A stretch of 64,000 bases of DNA from Brucella anthropi ATCC 49188 (lineage in GTDB: Bacteria; Pseudomonadota; Alphaproteobacteria; Rhizobiales; Rhizobiaceae), in the NCBI RefSeq assembly GCF_000017405.1, contig NC_009668.1, forward strand, positions 1,831,912-1,895,911, written 5' to 3'. Position numbers and translations under genes: made by a program. Below, one piece after another: positions 46,659 to 56,552 of the stretch (the first letter of the stretch is position 1; each line of letters starts with the position of its first letter). The notes under the pieces were generated by a model, which saw only the letters and a program-made list of their open reading frames with translations, was not told the DNA's origin and did no database searches.

Positions 46659-47750
46659 ATGCGCAGACTGATTTCCTATCTCATTCCATTCTTCCTGACC
46701 GTGCTTGTCATCGCCGTCATCATGGCGGTGCTTCTGGTGCCGCTGGCGCTGATGCAGGACAATCCCATCGGGGTTCTCAAGACGTTTTTCCTCGGACCAT
46801 TCGGCAGCATTCGCCATATGGGCAATGTGGTGGAAGCGGCAACGCCGATCATGCTGACCGGCCTTGCGATCACCATCATGTTCCGCTCCGGCCTGTTCAA
46901 TCTCGGCGCGGAAAGCGGCTTCTTCCTCGGCGCGCTCGGCGCTGTGGCGGGCGCTGTTCTGCTCCCTTCGCTCGGCTGGTTCTCGCTGCCGGTCGCCATT
47001 TTGTGCGGTGCGGTTGCGGGCAGTTTCGCTTGCACCATCCCGGCAGCGCTGCGGCTGCGTTTCGGCGCATCGGAAATGGTGACGTCGCTCGTCCTGAACT
47101 ATGCCTTCCTGTTTCTCGGCCTGTTCGTCCTCAACTATGTCATCCGCGACCCGGCTGCGGGCGGAATGATGTCGCTCAGGATTCCGCCGGATGCCAAGCT
47201 TGACCGTCTGCTCGCCGGTACGCGTCTCAACAGCGGTTCGATCATTGCCATTCTGGCCTGTATCGCTGGCGGCATCTGGCTTTACTGGACGCGCTCGGGT
47301 CTCAATATCCGTATCGCAGGCTCCAGTCCTGGCTTTGCCAATCATCTTGGCCTGCCGCTCAAGGGCATCATCATGCGTGCCCAGATTGTCGGAGGACTGG
47401 TGGCGGGCATGGCCGGTGCGCTGGAAGTGCTCGGCCTTCACGCCCGCTTTGCCTGGCTCGATCTGCCCGGCTATGGCTGGACCGGCCTTGTCGTCGCCAT
47501 TCTGGCACGCGAAAATCCGTTCCTGCTTATTCCGTCCGCACTTTTCCTTGGCTTCGTGCAGATCGGCGGCGATCTTCTGGCCCGCAACATGAACATCCCG
47601 ACCGAAGTGGTGGGGCTTGTGACCGCCGCCATCATGGTGGGCGCGACGGCAAGCGTCATTCACAATCATCCGACCGTATTGCGGCTGATCCGCAACCTTC
47701 GCAATCGCGAAGGAGAACAAGCGGTAGTGCAGGCCGGAGTACAACCATGA
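46659..47750 (+). CDS. Nucleoside ABC transporter permease (YufP-like)
   Basis: A 363-aa inner-membrane permease of the BPD_transp_2 family with about ten hydrophobic segments. LTGLAITIMFRSGLFNLGAE and SGFFLGALGAV form the family hallmark. SSPGFANHLGLPLKGIIMRA is the coupling region. It overlaps the next permease by 4 bp. The preceding repeat occupies most of the 61-bp gap after the ATPase gene. Confidence 0.92.
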   Translation: MRRLISYLIPFFLTVLVIAVIMAVLLVPLALMQDNPIGVLKTFFLGPFGSIRHMGNVVEAATPIMLTGLAITIMFRSGLFNLGAESGFFLGALGAVAGAVLLPSLGWFSLPVAILCGAVAGSFACTIPAALRLRFGASEMVTSLVLNYAFLFLGLFVLNYVIRDPAAGGMMSLRIPPDAKLDRLLAGTRLNSGSIIAILACIAGGIWLYWTRSGLNIRIAGSSPGFANHLGLPLKGIIMRAQIVGGLVAGMAGALEVLGLHARFAWLDLPGYGWTGLVVAILARENPFLLIPSALFLGFVQIGGDLLARNMNIPTEVVGLVTAAIMVGATASVIHNHPTVLRLIRNLRNREGEQAVVQAGVQP

Positions 47751-48643
47751 GCATGGTTCTCGCACAAATTCTCGACCCATCCTTCATCGGCACCATCCTG
47801 CGCGTGGCAACACCTTTGCTGCTGGCAGCACTCGGCGTGATGATTTCCGACCGGGCAGGCGTCCTCAATATCGGCATGGAAGGGATGATGTTGTCGGCGG
47901 CGCTCATTGCCGTTCTGGCCAGTGCCGCTACCGGCAGCCCGGCTGTCGGCCTGCTGGCCGCGCTCATCACAGGTGCAGCTCTCGGCTGGCTGATGTCGCT
48001 TTCGGTCAACCGGCTTGGCACTGATCTCATCATGACCGGCATTGCACTCAACATCGCGGCTGCAGCGGCAACGACGCTCGGGCTTTTTCTTGCAACGGGC
48101 GACAAGGGCATGTCGGGCGCGTTGAAAAGCGGCGCTCTGCCAAGCCTTCCCGTGCCTTTCATCGGCAATATCCACATATTGACCTTTGCCGCCCTTCTCG
48201 CTGTCCCGGCGGTCAGCCTCCTGATGATGCGCACACGCTTCGGCCTGCATCTGCGCGCCACCGGCGTTGATCCCAAATCGGCGCGTGCCGCCGGTATCCA
48301 TACAGGCCGGGTGCAGATGATGGCGCTTGTCCTGTCCGGTCTCTTCGGCGGTGCAGCCGGTGCCTATCTGTCGCTCGGCTATGTCACATGGTTTGCCCAG
48401 AACATGACTGCAGGTCGCGGTTTCATCGCGATTGCAGCCGAAGTTATGGGGCAAGGAACCGCATGGGGCACGCTTGTGGCAAGCCTGGTTCTCGCGGCGG
48501 CTGAATCTTTCGCCATCACGCTTCAGAGCCTCGGCCTGCCGTTCGAACTGATGCAGATGATCCCTTATCTCGTCCCGGTCGTTGTGCTGACGATCCACGC
48601 GGCACGCCGTCAGCGGCGCGCAAAGCAACTGAAAAACTCCTGA
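47747..48643 (+). CDS. Nucleoside ABC transporter permease (YufQ-like)
   Basis: A 298-aa inner-membrane permease: LLAALGVMISDRAGVLNIGM followed by EGMMLSAALIA is the signature of the second permease of BMP-type importers, and ATGVDPKSARAAGIHTGRVQ is the coupling region. It pairs with the upstream permease; the adjacent ADP-ribosylglycohydrolase-family gene starts 1 bp after its stop. Confidence 0.92.
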   Translation: MSMVLAQILDPSFIGTILRVATPLLLAALGVMISDRAGVLNIGMEGMMLSAALIAVLASAATGSPAVGLLAALITGAALGWLMSLSVNRLGTDLIMTGIALNIAAAAATTLGLFLATGDKGMSGALKSGALPSLPVPFIGNIHILTFAALLAVPAVSLLMMRTRFGLHLRATGVDPKSARAAGIHTGRVQMMALVLSGLFGGAAGAYLSLGYVTWFAQNMTAGRGFIAIAAEVMGQGTAWGTLVASLVLAAAESFAITLQSLGLPFELMQMIPYLVPVVVLTIHAARRQRRAKQLKNS

Positions 48644-48644
48644 A

Positions 48645-50051
48645 ATGCATAAGAATGAGAATGAAATGAAAGCTTGGGAATTGACCCGCGATCTGCTGCG
48701 CGACACGAAACCGGTGGTGCGCACAGCGGAAGAACAGACCTGGGATGCAAGCGCCGTCATGAAGGCGCAGGACGATCTCATGGCCATGTTCTGGAAAAGC
48801 AACGTGCCGGGATCGGCAGCACCTGAATGCCTAATGGCCGGTGCGCTGCAATCGCTGGAAAACAAGGGCTTCGTTCTTGCTCCCTATGAGGAGCTTCTTC
48901 GCGACGGGCTGACCGCACTTGAGCGCGGTGACTTTGAAACACTGTATCGCATCGACATGCGCCTGCGTGTCCTGATGCGCGCGGCACGGCCCGATCCGAA
49001 CCATCCGTCGCAAAAGACTGTGCGTTACGGATCGTGGGACGAATTCGACGCCGCCGTTCAATGGCCTGACGATGTGCTCTATGCCGTCCAGTCCGATGAT
49101 TTCCGCGACCGCACCGCAGCCGCCTGGATGGCGCAGCTTGTCGGAGCTGCGGCTGGTACGGCGCTCGAAGGTTATACGGCAGAAAACATCGCCGAGGTCT
49201 TCGGACCGATCCGCGATTATGTGCGCGAGCCAAACACCTATAATGACGACATCACCTTCGAGATCGCATTTCTCGAAGCCTTCGGCGACAAGGGTTCTGC
49301 CGTGACCAGCGCGGACATTGCCGAGCGCTGGACCTCGCTGATCCCGCTTGGCTGGTCGGCGGAGGCGATCGCGCTTTCCAATATGCGGCGCGGCCTCATC
49401 GCGCCCGAAACCGGCACGTCCGACAATCCGTTCGATGAATGGATCGGCGCACAGATGCGCGGCACAATCTGCGGCATGGTCGTGCCGGGTCGCGCTCGCG
49501 AAGCTGCCCGCCTCGCATGGATGGACGCGGAAATCTCCCATGCCGGAAACGGTATTTTGGGCGAAGTCTTCAATGCTGTCATGGCGGCGCGCGCCTTTGC
49601 AATTGGCGACACGCGCGAATTGCTGGTCTCGACGGCAGCGCTTTTCCCGACCGAAACCGAATATGGTGCGGTTCTGGCCTTCGCGCTCGATGCCTGCCGT
49701 TCTGCCGGCAACTGGCAGGACGCATGGGCGAAATGCGATGCGGAATATGCCGAATATAACTGGATTCATGTCTATCCGAATGCAGCCGCGCAAGTGATTG
49801 CACTGTGGTTCGGCGAAGGCGATTTCGACCGCACGCTCGAAATCGTCTGCGGCATCGGCCACGACGTAGACTGCAACGCCGCCCAGATTCTGAGCATGAT
49901 CGCCATCCAGCGCGGGTCCGGCATCATCGCCGAACGGTGGTCGAAGCCGCTGCTGGCCGACGACATCGTCACCTATATGCGCCGCCCGGCGAAAATCTCC
50001 TTCGACGCACTTGTCGACCAGACGGTCGATGCGGCGCGCAATGCTCTCTAA
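48645..50051 (+). CDS. ADP-ribosylglycohydrolase family protein
   Basis: A 468-aa protein with the DraG/ARH-type fold. The metal-binding acidic motifs are NTYNDDITFEIAFLEAF and, near the C-terminus, GIGHDVDCNAAQILSMIAIQ. Typical enzymes cleave ADP-ribose from proteins or small N-ribosides; this member carries an extra N-terminal region of about 130 residues. Sitting between a nucleoside importer and a nucleoside hydrolase, it may cleave a ribosylated small molecule rather than a protein (inference). The ATG at 48666 is an alternative start. Confidence 0.85.
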   Translation: MHKNENEMKAWELTRDLLRDTKPVVRTAEEQTWDASAVMKAQDDLMAMFWKSNVPGSAAPECLMAGALQSLENKGFVLAPYEELLRDGLTALERGDFETLYRIDMRLRVLMRAARPDPNHPSQKTVRYGSWDEFDAAVQWPDDVLYAVQSDDFRDRTAAAWMAQLVGAAAGTALEGYTAENIAEVFGPIRDYVREPNTYNDDITFEIAFLEAFGDKGSAVTSADIAERWTSLIPLGWSAEAIALSNMRRGLIAPETGTSDNPFDEWIGAQMRGTICGMVVPGRAREAARLAWMDAEISHAGNGILGEVFNAVMAARAFAIGDTRELLVSTAALFPTETEYGAVLAFALDACRSAGNWQDAWAKCDAEYAEYNWIHVYPNAAAQVIALWFGEGDFDRTLEIVCGIGHDVDCNAAQILSMIAIQRGSGIIAERWSKPLLADDIVTYMRRPAKISFDALVDQTVDAARNAL

Positions 50052-50073
50052 ATCCCCTCATCAGGAAACCATC

Positions 50074-51009
50074 ATGGCCCGTAAAATCATTATCGATACC
50101 GATCCCGGTCAGGACGATGCCGTCGCCATTCTTCTGGCCTTGGCAAGCCCGGAACTCGACATTCTCGGCATCACCGCAGTGGCAGGCAACGGCCCGCTGG
50201 CGCGCACCGAAATCAACGCCCGCACAATCTGTGAAGTGGCCAAAAAGCCGGAAACCAAGGTTTTTGCAGGCTCCATCCGTCCTCTGGTACGCCCGCTTGT
50301 GACGGCTGAAAACGTCCACGGCAAGACCGGTCTCGACGGTTACGACCTGCCCAAGCCGACCATGCCGCTGCAGGCGCAGCACGGCGTCGATTTCATCATC
50401 GAAACGCTGATGAAAGAGGAGCCGGGCACCGTCACGCTTTGCCCGCTCGGACCGCTGACCAACATCGCATCCGCACTGATCCGCGAGCCGAAGATTGCTG
50501 AGCGCGTCAAGGAAATCGTGCTGATGGGCGGCGGCTATTTCGAGGGCGGCAACATCACACCGTCGGCGGAATTCAACATCTATGTCGATCCGCACGCCGC
50601 TGCGGTCGTGTTCAAATCCGGCATCAAGATCACCATGATGCCGCTCGATGTGACACACAAGGTTCTGACCACCGAAAAGCGCATCGCCGCCATTCGCGGC
50701 ATCGGCACCCATGTTGGCGAAGTAGTCGCCGCATGGCTCGAATTCTTCGAGCGCTATGACGAAGCCAAATACGGCACCGACGGCGGCCCGCTGCACGATC
50801 CAAACGTCATCGCCTATCTCATCAAGCCGGAACTCTATTCCGGACGCGAGTGCAATGTGGAAATCGAAATCAATTCGGAACTGACGATCGGCGAAACGGT
50901 CGTCGACTGGTGGGAAGTGACCGACCGTCCGAAGAACGCGCTCTTCATCAAGGATGTGGATGCAGACGGCTTCTTCAGCCTGCTGACCGAACGTCTCGCA
51001 ACGCTCTGA
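50074..51009 (+). CDS. Ribonucleoside hydrolase (IunH/Rih family)
   Basis: A 311-aa enzyme that hydrolyses nucleosides to base and ribose with Ca2+. The aspartate cluster DTDPGQDDAVAILLALASPE is at residues about 8-27. NVHGKTGLDGYDLP and ALIREPKIAERVKEIVLMGG with EFNIYVDPHAAAVVF are further signatures. The start at 50074 follows CAGGAAACC, replacing a longer in-frame extension into the previous gene. It supplies ribose to the ribokinase encoded convergently. Confidence 0.92.
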   Translation: MARKIIIDTDPGQDDAVAILLALASPELDILGITAVAGNGPLARTEINARTICEVAKKPETKVFAGSIRPLVRPLVTAENVHGKTGLDGYDLPKPTMPLQAQHGVDFIIETLMKEEPGTVTLCPLGPLTNIASALIREPKIAERVKEIVLMGGGYFEGGNITPSAEFNIYVDPHAAAVVFKSGIKITMMPLDVTHKVLTTEKRIAAIRGIGTHVGEVVAAWLEFFERYDEAKYGTDGGPLHDPNVIAYLIKPELYSGRECNVEIEINSELTIGETVVDWWEVTDRPKNALFIKDVDADGFFSLLTERLATL

Positions 51010-51017
51010 TTTTTTCT

Positions 51018-51060
51018 GAGCATGATCCCGAAAACCGGAAGTTCACTTTTCGGGATCATG
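51018..51060. repeat. GAGCATGATC palindromic repeat (copy K)
   Basis: GAGCATGATCCCGAAAACCG with the inverse arm TTTTCGGGATCATG, just after the nucleoside hydrolase stop. Same subtype as copy J. Confidence 0.8.
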
Positions 51061-51088
51061 CCATAAACCACATTTTTGCCACAAAAAA

Positions 51089-51113
51089 GCCGCGAGCACC
51101 TTATTCTCGCGGC
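51089..51113 (-). terminator. Terminator of ribokinase, possibly bidirectional
   Basis: Stem GCCGCGAG / CTCGCGGC with a 9-base loop. On the minus strand TTTTTT follows; on the plus strand TTCTTCG. It lies between the convergent nucleoside hydrolase and ribokinase genes. Confidence 0.85.
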
Positions 51114-51194
51114 TTCTTCGCCATGTTTGACAAGAGGTTTTTGCGCAGTTTTCTGCTCAAAATGAGCGAAACTGGCGCAAAATGCCCCGAGTTT

Positions 51195-52232
<1,038 letters not shown>

Positions 52233-52256
52233 TCATCATAGGACCTGTTCAGAGGC

Positions 52257-53621
52257 TTATTCGGCCTTCAGGAACTCACCCACTTCCAGCAGCACGAATT
52301 CATTGTCATCCACCTTGTCGAGGAAACGACCAGCTGAGAACGGCAGATTGTTGTCGTTGCCGACCACAATATGCGTGTCGTCCACACGATCCACATTCTC
52401 GATGGTCAGGAACGGCATATCGTAAATGCCTTCACGTCCACCTTGACGGCGCTTGTTTTCCGGGTCGGCGATGGCGAGCAGATCGATATAGCCGATCTTG
52501 CGCACTTCCTTGCCGTCATTGCTGTCGTCGAAAGCGATCTTGTAGATGCGCTTGACCTTCGACGGCACATCGAAGCAATCGGCCTGCGGCTTCTTCGGAT
52601 CGGCGCAGGCCTTGTCCGCCGTGCCGACGCCGTTGTCACGCTCGATGACCAGCGCTGTGGTTTCATCCAGCATGTTGAAATCGCCGATGGCTTCGCCACC
52701 CTCGGCCAGCGGATAGAGCCAGGAGCGGCCCGTCCACTTCTTGTCGGCAACGTTGAATTCGATGACCCGCAGCCCGGTCTTGCCGCTTTCGGTCTTTTCC
52801 GGCGCGCCATCGACAAAAAGCGGACCTTCCAGAAGACCGTAGAGCTTCGAGCCGTCCTTCGACATCGCCAGCCCCTCGAAGCCTCCCGAGCGCTTCAGAT
52901 TGTAAGTCGGGAGCTTGAGGCTCGGATTGGCGGGCAGAGCGATTTTCGGATTGTCCGGCGACAACACTTCCGTCTCGCCGACGAAAGTCGGGAACACATC
53001 GGTCAGCTTGCCGTCCATGTCGAATTTCAACAGGAAAGGACCGAATTCCTCGCCTACCCAGAAGCCATCCGCAACGGGCTGGATAGATTCCACATCGAAA
53101 TCGGCGCCGGTCAGATAGCGCTTTTCAGCGCCTTCCATGACGATGGGAAACGGAGCCTTCTTGTCCGGATCGCTGAGGAACACGGTCTTCACGCGCTCCA
53201 CCGTACCCTTGTCCCAGTCGAACTTGACATTGTGCAGCATCAGCATGGCATCCGGCGAGTTAAGCTTGGAGCCGAAGCCATTGTCGGACAGTGACCAGAA
53301 GCTGCCGTCTTCCATGGTCTTGATGCCGGAAAAGCCCTGCACCGGCTGGCCGTCGAACGGCAAAGACAGGCCGGTCTTGCGCACGCCGTCCTTGCCTTCA
53401 ACAGTGCCGATGCCCTCAGCACGCTTGCGGTCGGCGGTGGTGAACTTGCCCGACGTCTTCAGGTGATCCGCCGCGTCTTCCGGTGCAGCGATGATCGTGT
53501 TCGCGGGCAGGATGGCATGGGCCTTGAGCGTTGCAGGAAAAGCCTTTTCTTCAGCGGAGGCCGGAAAAGCCAATGCGACGGCACCGGCAAGCATGGTCGA
53601 AGCGACGAGACGCGATATCAT
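52257..53621 (-). CDS. Esterase-like activity of phytase family protein (exported)
   Basis: A 454-aa exported protein. The start at 53621 has GGGGAC upstream and a signal peptide (MISRLVASTMLAGAVALAFP, cut after ASA). The mature protein shows the phytase-like beta-propeller pattern: QGFSGIKTMEDGSFWSLSDN, DFDVESIQPVADGFWVGEEF, GGFEGLAMSKDGSKLYGLLE. Members are predicted periplasmic phosphoesterases. The gene follows PhoX on the same strand, so both may serve phosphate scavenging. The longer in-frame extension upstream lies antisense-free within the PhoX end and is not used. Confidence 0.87.
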   Translation of the reverse strand: MISRLVASTMLAGAVALAFPASAEEKAFPATLKAHAILPANTIIAAPEDAADHLKTSGKFTTADRKRAEGIGTVEGKDGVRKTGLSLPFDGQPVQGFSGIKTMEDGSFWSLSDNGFGSKLNSPDAMLMLHNVKFDWDKGTVERVKTVFLSDPDKKAPFPIVMEGAEKRYLTGADFDVESIQPVADGFWVGEEFGPFLLKFDMDGKLTDVFPTFVGETEVLSPDNPKIALPANPSLKLPTYNLKRSGGFEGLAMSKDGSKLYGLLEGPLFVDGAPEKTESGKTGLRVIEFNVADKKWTGRSWLYPLAEGGEAIGDFNMLDETTALVIERDNGVGTADKACADPKKPQADCFDVPSKVKRIYKIAFDDSNDGKEVRKIGYIDLLAIADPENKRRQGGREGIYDMPFLTIENVDRVDDTHIVVGNDNNLPFSAGRFLDKVDDNEFVLLEVGEFLKAE

Positions 53622-53709
53622 GATAAGTCCCCGTTGGAATTCAAATACAGGGACGCAATTAGGCTGGCTTTGTATCGCTGGCTTGACGCTTCCATGAAGC
53701 TTTGACGAA

Positions 53710-53733
53710 GGCCCCCAACTTTCACCGGGGGCC
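53710..53733. terminator. Hairpin after phoX
   Basis: Stem GGCCCCC / GGGGGCC with a 10-base loop, 18 bp after the PhoX stop. It lacks a T-run on the minus strand, so it may only reduce read-through to the phytase-like gene. Confidence 0.55.
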
Positions 53734-53751
53734 AACTGTCTCATCAAGTCA

Positions 53752-55743
53752 TTACACCGCGATCTTGCCGCCGCCCTGCTTGGTGATTGCCACCACGGCA
53801 GGCCGAACCGGCATATCGTCCTTGAAATCCGGCCAGCGGGTGGACAGGTCCTCGTAATAGGACGGACGGCCATGACCGTCCCAATCCTCGCCGCCGTCGC
53901 CCGGATGCTGCACGGCGACGAAAGCCGTCTCATCGTCGGGTGCGAACAGCGGACCGCACATTTCTGCACCCACCGGCACGCGGTAGAACAGTTTCGAGGT
54001 CGCGCGCGCATCGCCTTCCGTATCGACCGCCCAAAGTCCGTCCGTGCGACCGGTACCCTTGTTGCTGTTGCCATCGGTTGCGACCCAAAGCCGACCGGCA
54101 CTGTCGACGGCGGCGTTGTCCGGCATACCGAACCAGCCATTGCGCGTCGTATCGGTGGAAAAGCTGGCACCGACTTCTGCCACAGAAGGATCGCCGCATT
54201 TCAACAGCACCTCCCACTTGCCCGTCGTGGCGGCAAAATCCTGACCATCTTCCTCGATCTCGATGATATGGCCGAAGGCGTTCTTGGCGCGCGGATTGGC
54301 GGCATCCACCTGATCGTCCTTGCGCTTGGTATTGTTGGTGAGCATGACATAAACACGGCCATTGACCGGGTTCGGCTGCACGTCCTCGGGGCGATCCATC
54401 TTGGTCGCGCCGAGAAGATCACCGGCACGCCGGGTTTCGATCAGCACATCGGCCTGACTTTTGAAGCCGTTCTGCTCGGTCAGCGGACCCTGACCGAATA
54501 CCAGCGGCATCCACTCAACCTTGCCATCTTCATGGAATTTGGCCACGTGAAGCGTGCCTTCATCCAGCAGATCCATATTGGCAGCGCGATCATCCGGGTT
54601 GAACTTGCCCGCCGTCACGAACTTGTAGACATAGTCGAAGCGTTCGTCGTCGCCCAGATAGAAGACCACGCGCCCGTCCTTGTTGACGATGGATTCGGCG
54701 CCCTCATGCTTGAAACGGCCAAGCGCGGTCCGCTTCTTCGGCACGGAGTTCGGATCGGACACATCGACCTCGACGATCCAGCCGAAACGGTTCGGTTCGT
54801 TCGGTTCCTTGGAAACATCGAAACGGTCGTAGAAACGTCCCCATTCGTATGAACCTTCGGGAATGCCCATGCGCTTGTAATTGGCCGTCTCCGCGTGACC
54901 TTCCGGCAGTTCGCCGATGAAATAGCCATGGATGTTTTCCTCGGCCATGATGTAGGTGCCCCAGGGTGTGACGCCGCCTGCACAATTGTTGACCGTGCCG
55001 AAAACCTTGGTGCCGGAAGGATCGGCATTGGTCTTGACGCGATCATGACCGGCGGCGGGACCGCTCAGCGCCATCTCGGTATTGGAGGTGATGCGGCGGT
55101 TGTTTGCACCGTCGAGCACCGGTTGCCACTTGCCGTCCTGCTTGCGGATTTCGACAATCGTGCCGCCATGGGCGGCCATTTCGATATCCACCTGTTCCTT
55201 CGAGAGCGGAGCCTGCTCCACCTTGCCGTCGACTATCTTGACGAGGCCGGGGAACATCAGGTGCGGATTGGTATATTCGTGATTGACCACGAGGAAGCCA
55301 TGTTCCGGCGATCCCTCAATAGCGATATAGCCGACATAATCATTGTTGTAGCCGAACTGGCGCGCCTGCGCCTCGGCAGACTGTTTGGTCGGATCGAACT
55401 CCGGCGCATCGGCGAAAAGCCTGTCACCCCAGCGCAAAAGCACATCGGCATCATAGCCTTCCGCGACATGGTGATGGGCATCCACACCGGCCTCGACCTC
55501 CTTGAAGGAAAAGGCCGAACCGGATGCAGCGCGCGCATCACCGGCGCTCATCAGGGCGAGCGGGCTGACCGTTGCCGCAATGGCCGAGACAGCAAGCGAT
55601 CCACGCAGAAATCCACGGCGGGAAAAGCGCCGGCTGATGATTTCGCCCATGGTTGGATTATCGGACGGATTGCGCGGATCGGCATCTGCTTCTTCCAACT
55701 GGCTGGTCTTGAACAGACTTTGCTGGGAAAGATTCTCTGACAT
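53752..55743 (-). CDS. phoX: PhoX-type alkaline phosphatase (DUF839), Tat-exported
   Basis: A 663-aa protein. The N-terminus has a twin-arginine signal with SRRGFLRGSLAVSAIAATVS (RRxFLxG), preceded by a long polar leader, as in PhoX family members exported folded. The mature region contains the DUF839 beta-propeller: YVGYIAIEGSPEHGFLVVNH, NCAGGVTPWGTYIMAEENIH, RFKHEGAESIVNKDGRVVFY. Such enzymes need Ca and Fe and release phosphate from organic esters in the periplasm. A candidate Pho box lies 47 bp before the ATG. Confidence 0.92.
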   Translation of the reverse strand: MSENLSQQSLFKTSQLEEADADPRNPSDNPTMGEIISRRFSRRGFLRGSLAVSAIAATVSPLALMSAGDARAASGSAFSFKEVEAGVDAHHHVAEGYDADVLLRWGDRLFADAPEFDPTKQSAEAQARQFGYNNDYVGYIAIEGSPEHGFLVVNHEYTNPHLMFPGLVKIVDGKVEQAPLSKEQVDIEMAAHGGTIVEIRKQDGKWQPVLDGANNRRITSNTEMALSGPAAGHDRVKTNADPSGTKVFGTVNNCAGGVTPWGTYIMAEENIHGYFIGELPEGHAETANYKRMGIPEGSYEWGRFYDRFDVSKEPNEPNRFGWIVEVDVSDPNSVPKKRTALGRFKHEGAESIVNKDGRVVFYLGDDERFDYVYKFVTAGKFNPDDRAANMDLLDEGTLHVAKFHEDGKVEWMPLVFGQGPLTEQNGFKSQADVLIETRRAGDLLGATKMDRPEDVQPNPVNGRVYVMLTNNTKRKDDQVDAANPRAKNAFGHIIEIEEDGQDFAATTGKWEVLLKCGDPSVAEVGASFSTDTTRNGWFGMPDNAAVDSAGRLWVATDGNSNKGTGRTDGLWAVDTEGDARATSKLFYRVPVGAEMCGPLFAPDDETAFVAVQHPGDGGEDWDGHGRPSYYEDLSTRWPDFKDDMPVRPAVVAITKQGGGKIAV

Positions 55744-55789
55744 TGCTGGCTCCCTATCGAATTGTGGAGTTGCAAATTAGAAGCACTAG

Positions 55790-55807
55790 ATGACAGCCGG
55801 ACGACAT
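55790..55807 (-). promoter_or_regulatory. Candidate Pho box (PhoB site) of phoX
   Basis: Minus-strand ATGTCGT-CCGG-CTGTCAT: the second half matches the alphaproteobacterial Pho half site CTGTCAT exactly and the first matches 5 of 7, with the expected 4-bp spacer. TAATTT follows 10 bp after the site and could be the -10. Site spacing supports PhoB activation under phosphate limitation. Confidence 0.65.
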
Positions 55808-56019
55808 CGAGCTGTCCAAATTGGATTCCCACATGCATCGCGGGCCTGCATGGTTGCGTCTCTGTTGTCCGCTCAGGTTTTGTATGAGTGAAGACGCGCT
55901 CGCTGATGCGATAATTATTCAAACTGATAGACCAGCAGCCCAACTCTGCCTACTCTGTCAGTATAATTTCATTCCAGATTTGAGATATATTCGCTCTTCA
56001 ACAAGTATATAGGTGAAGA

Positions 56020-56373
56020 ATGGCTATCGAAATCTCGTTGAAACCCGGATTCTTGGTCATGAATGGCGATGATCACGAGTATGTTTTGGTGACACTAACC
56101 AATAACGGACAAGGTTTTTCCGGAGAGGTAAATATATATTCCGATAATTCGATAGAGCTTTTAACTGCGCAGTTCGGTATTGACGAAAGCATTATAGTTA
56201 CAAAGCCGGATGGCACATATGAAGCTGGCTTCTCAACAGATTATGTTGGGCGATCAAAACCGCCACATAGCGGCCCTCTGCCCACGATGAATGGTACAAT
56301 TTACTTTCAATACGCTGACGATCATGGCGTCAATACCGCCTGCAATGTCTCTATCGGAGCACTGGACGAATAA
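56020..56373 (+). CDS. Hypothetical protein, AT-rich gene
   Basis: A 117-aa acidic protein (MAIEISLKPGFLVMNGDDHE to the end SIGALDE) with AGGTGAAG before the ATG. The alternating pattern with LVTLTNNGQGFSGEVNIYSD suggests a beta-sandwich or Ig-like fold, but I do not recognise a family. Codon use (ATA, TTA, AAT, AGT-type codons) is much more AT-rich than in the neighbours, a sign of recent acquisition. No signal peptide is seen. It stands alone between phoX and the MFS gene. Confidence 0.6.
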   Translation: MAIEISLKPGFLVMNGDDHEYVLVTLTNNGQGFSGEVNIYSDNSIELLTAQFGIDESIIVTKPDGTYEAGFSTDYVGRSKPPHSGPLPTMNGTIYFQYADDHGVNTACNVSIGALDE

Positions 56374-56552
56374 TATTATGGGCTAATTGCCAAATATCCT
56401 CTTAAACCCGGATGCGTCGTCACATCCATCTCATCGTTTGAAACGGAATAGCTGACCCGGCCAGAAAATGTTCTAACCAGCTGTAGAATAATTTTGCCGG
56501 TAAATGCGCTTTCAGATAAAACCATCCCGGTTTATCGATTGAGGGGTTGATT

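Noticed and set aside
46551..48865. Two overlapping minus-strand frames of about 400 codons
   Set aside because: Both are antisense to the two nucleoside permeases; their translations are rich in His, Gln and Arg with no fold signals.
53622..53751. Second Pho box before the phytase-like gene
   Set aside because: Only TTGACG-type half sites and the palindrome GCTTC-CAT-GAAGC occur; none matches the CTGTCAT spacing.
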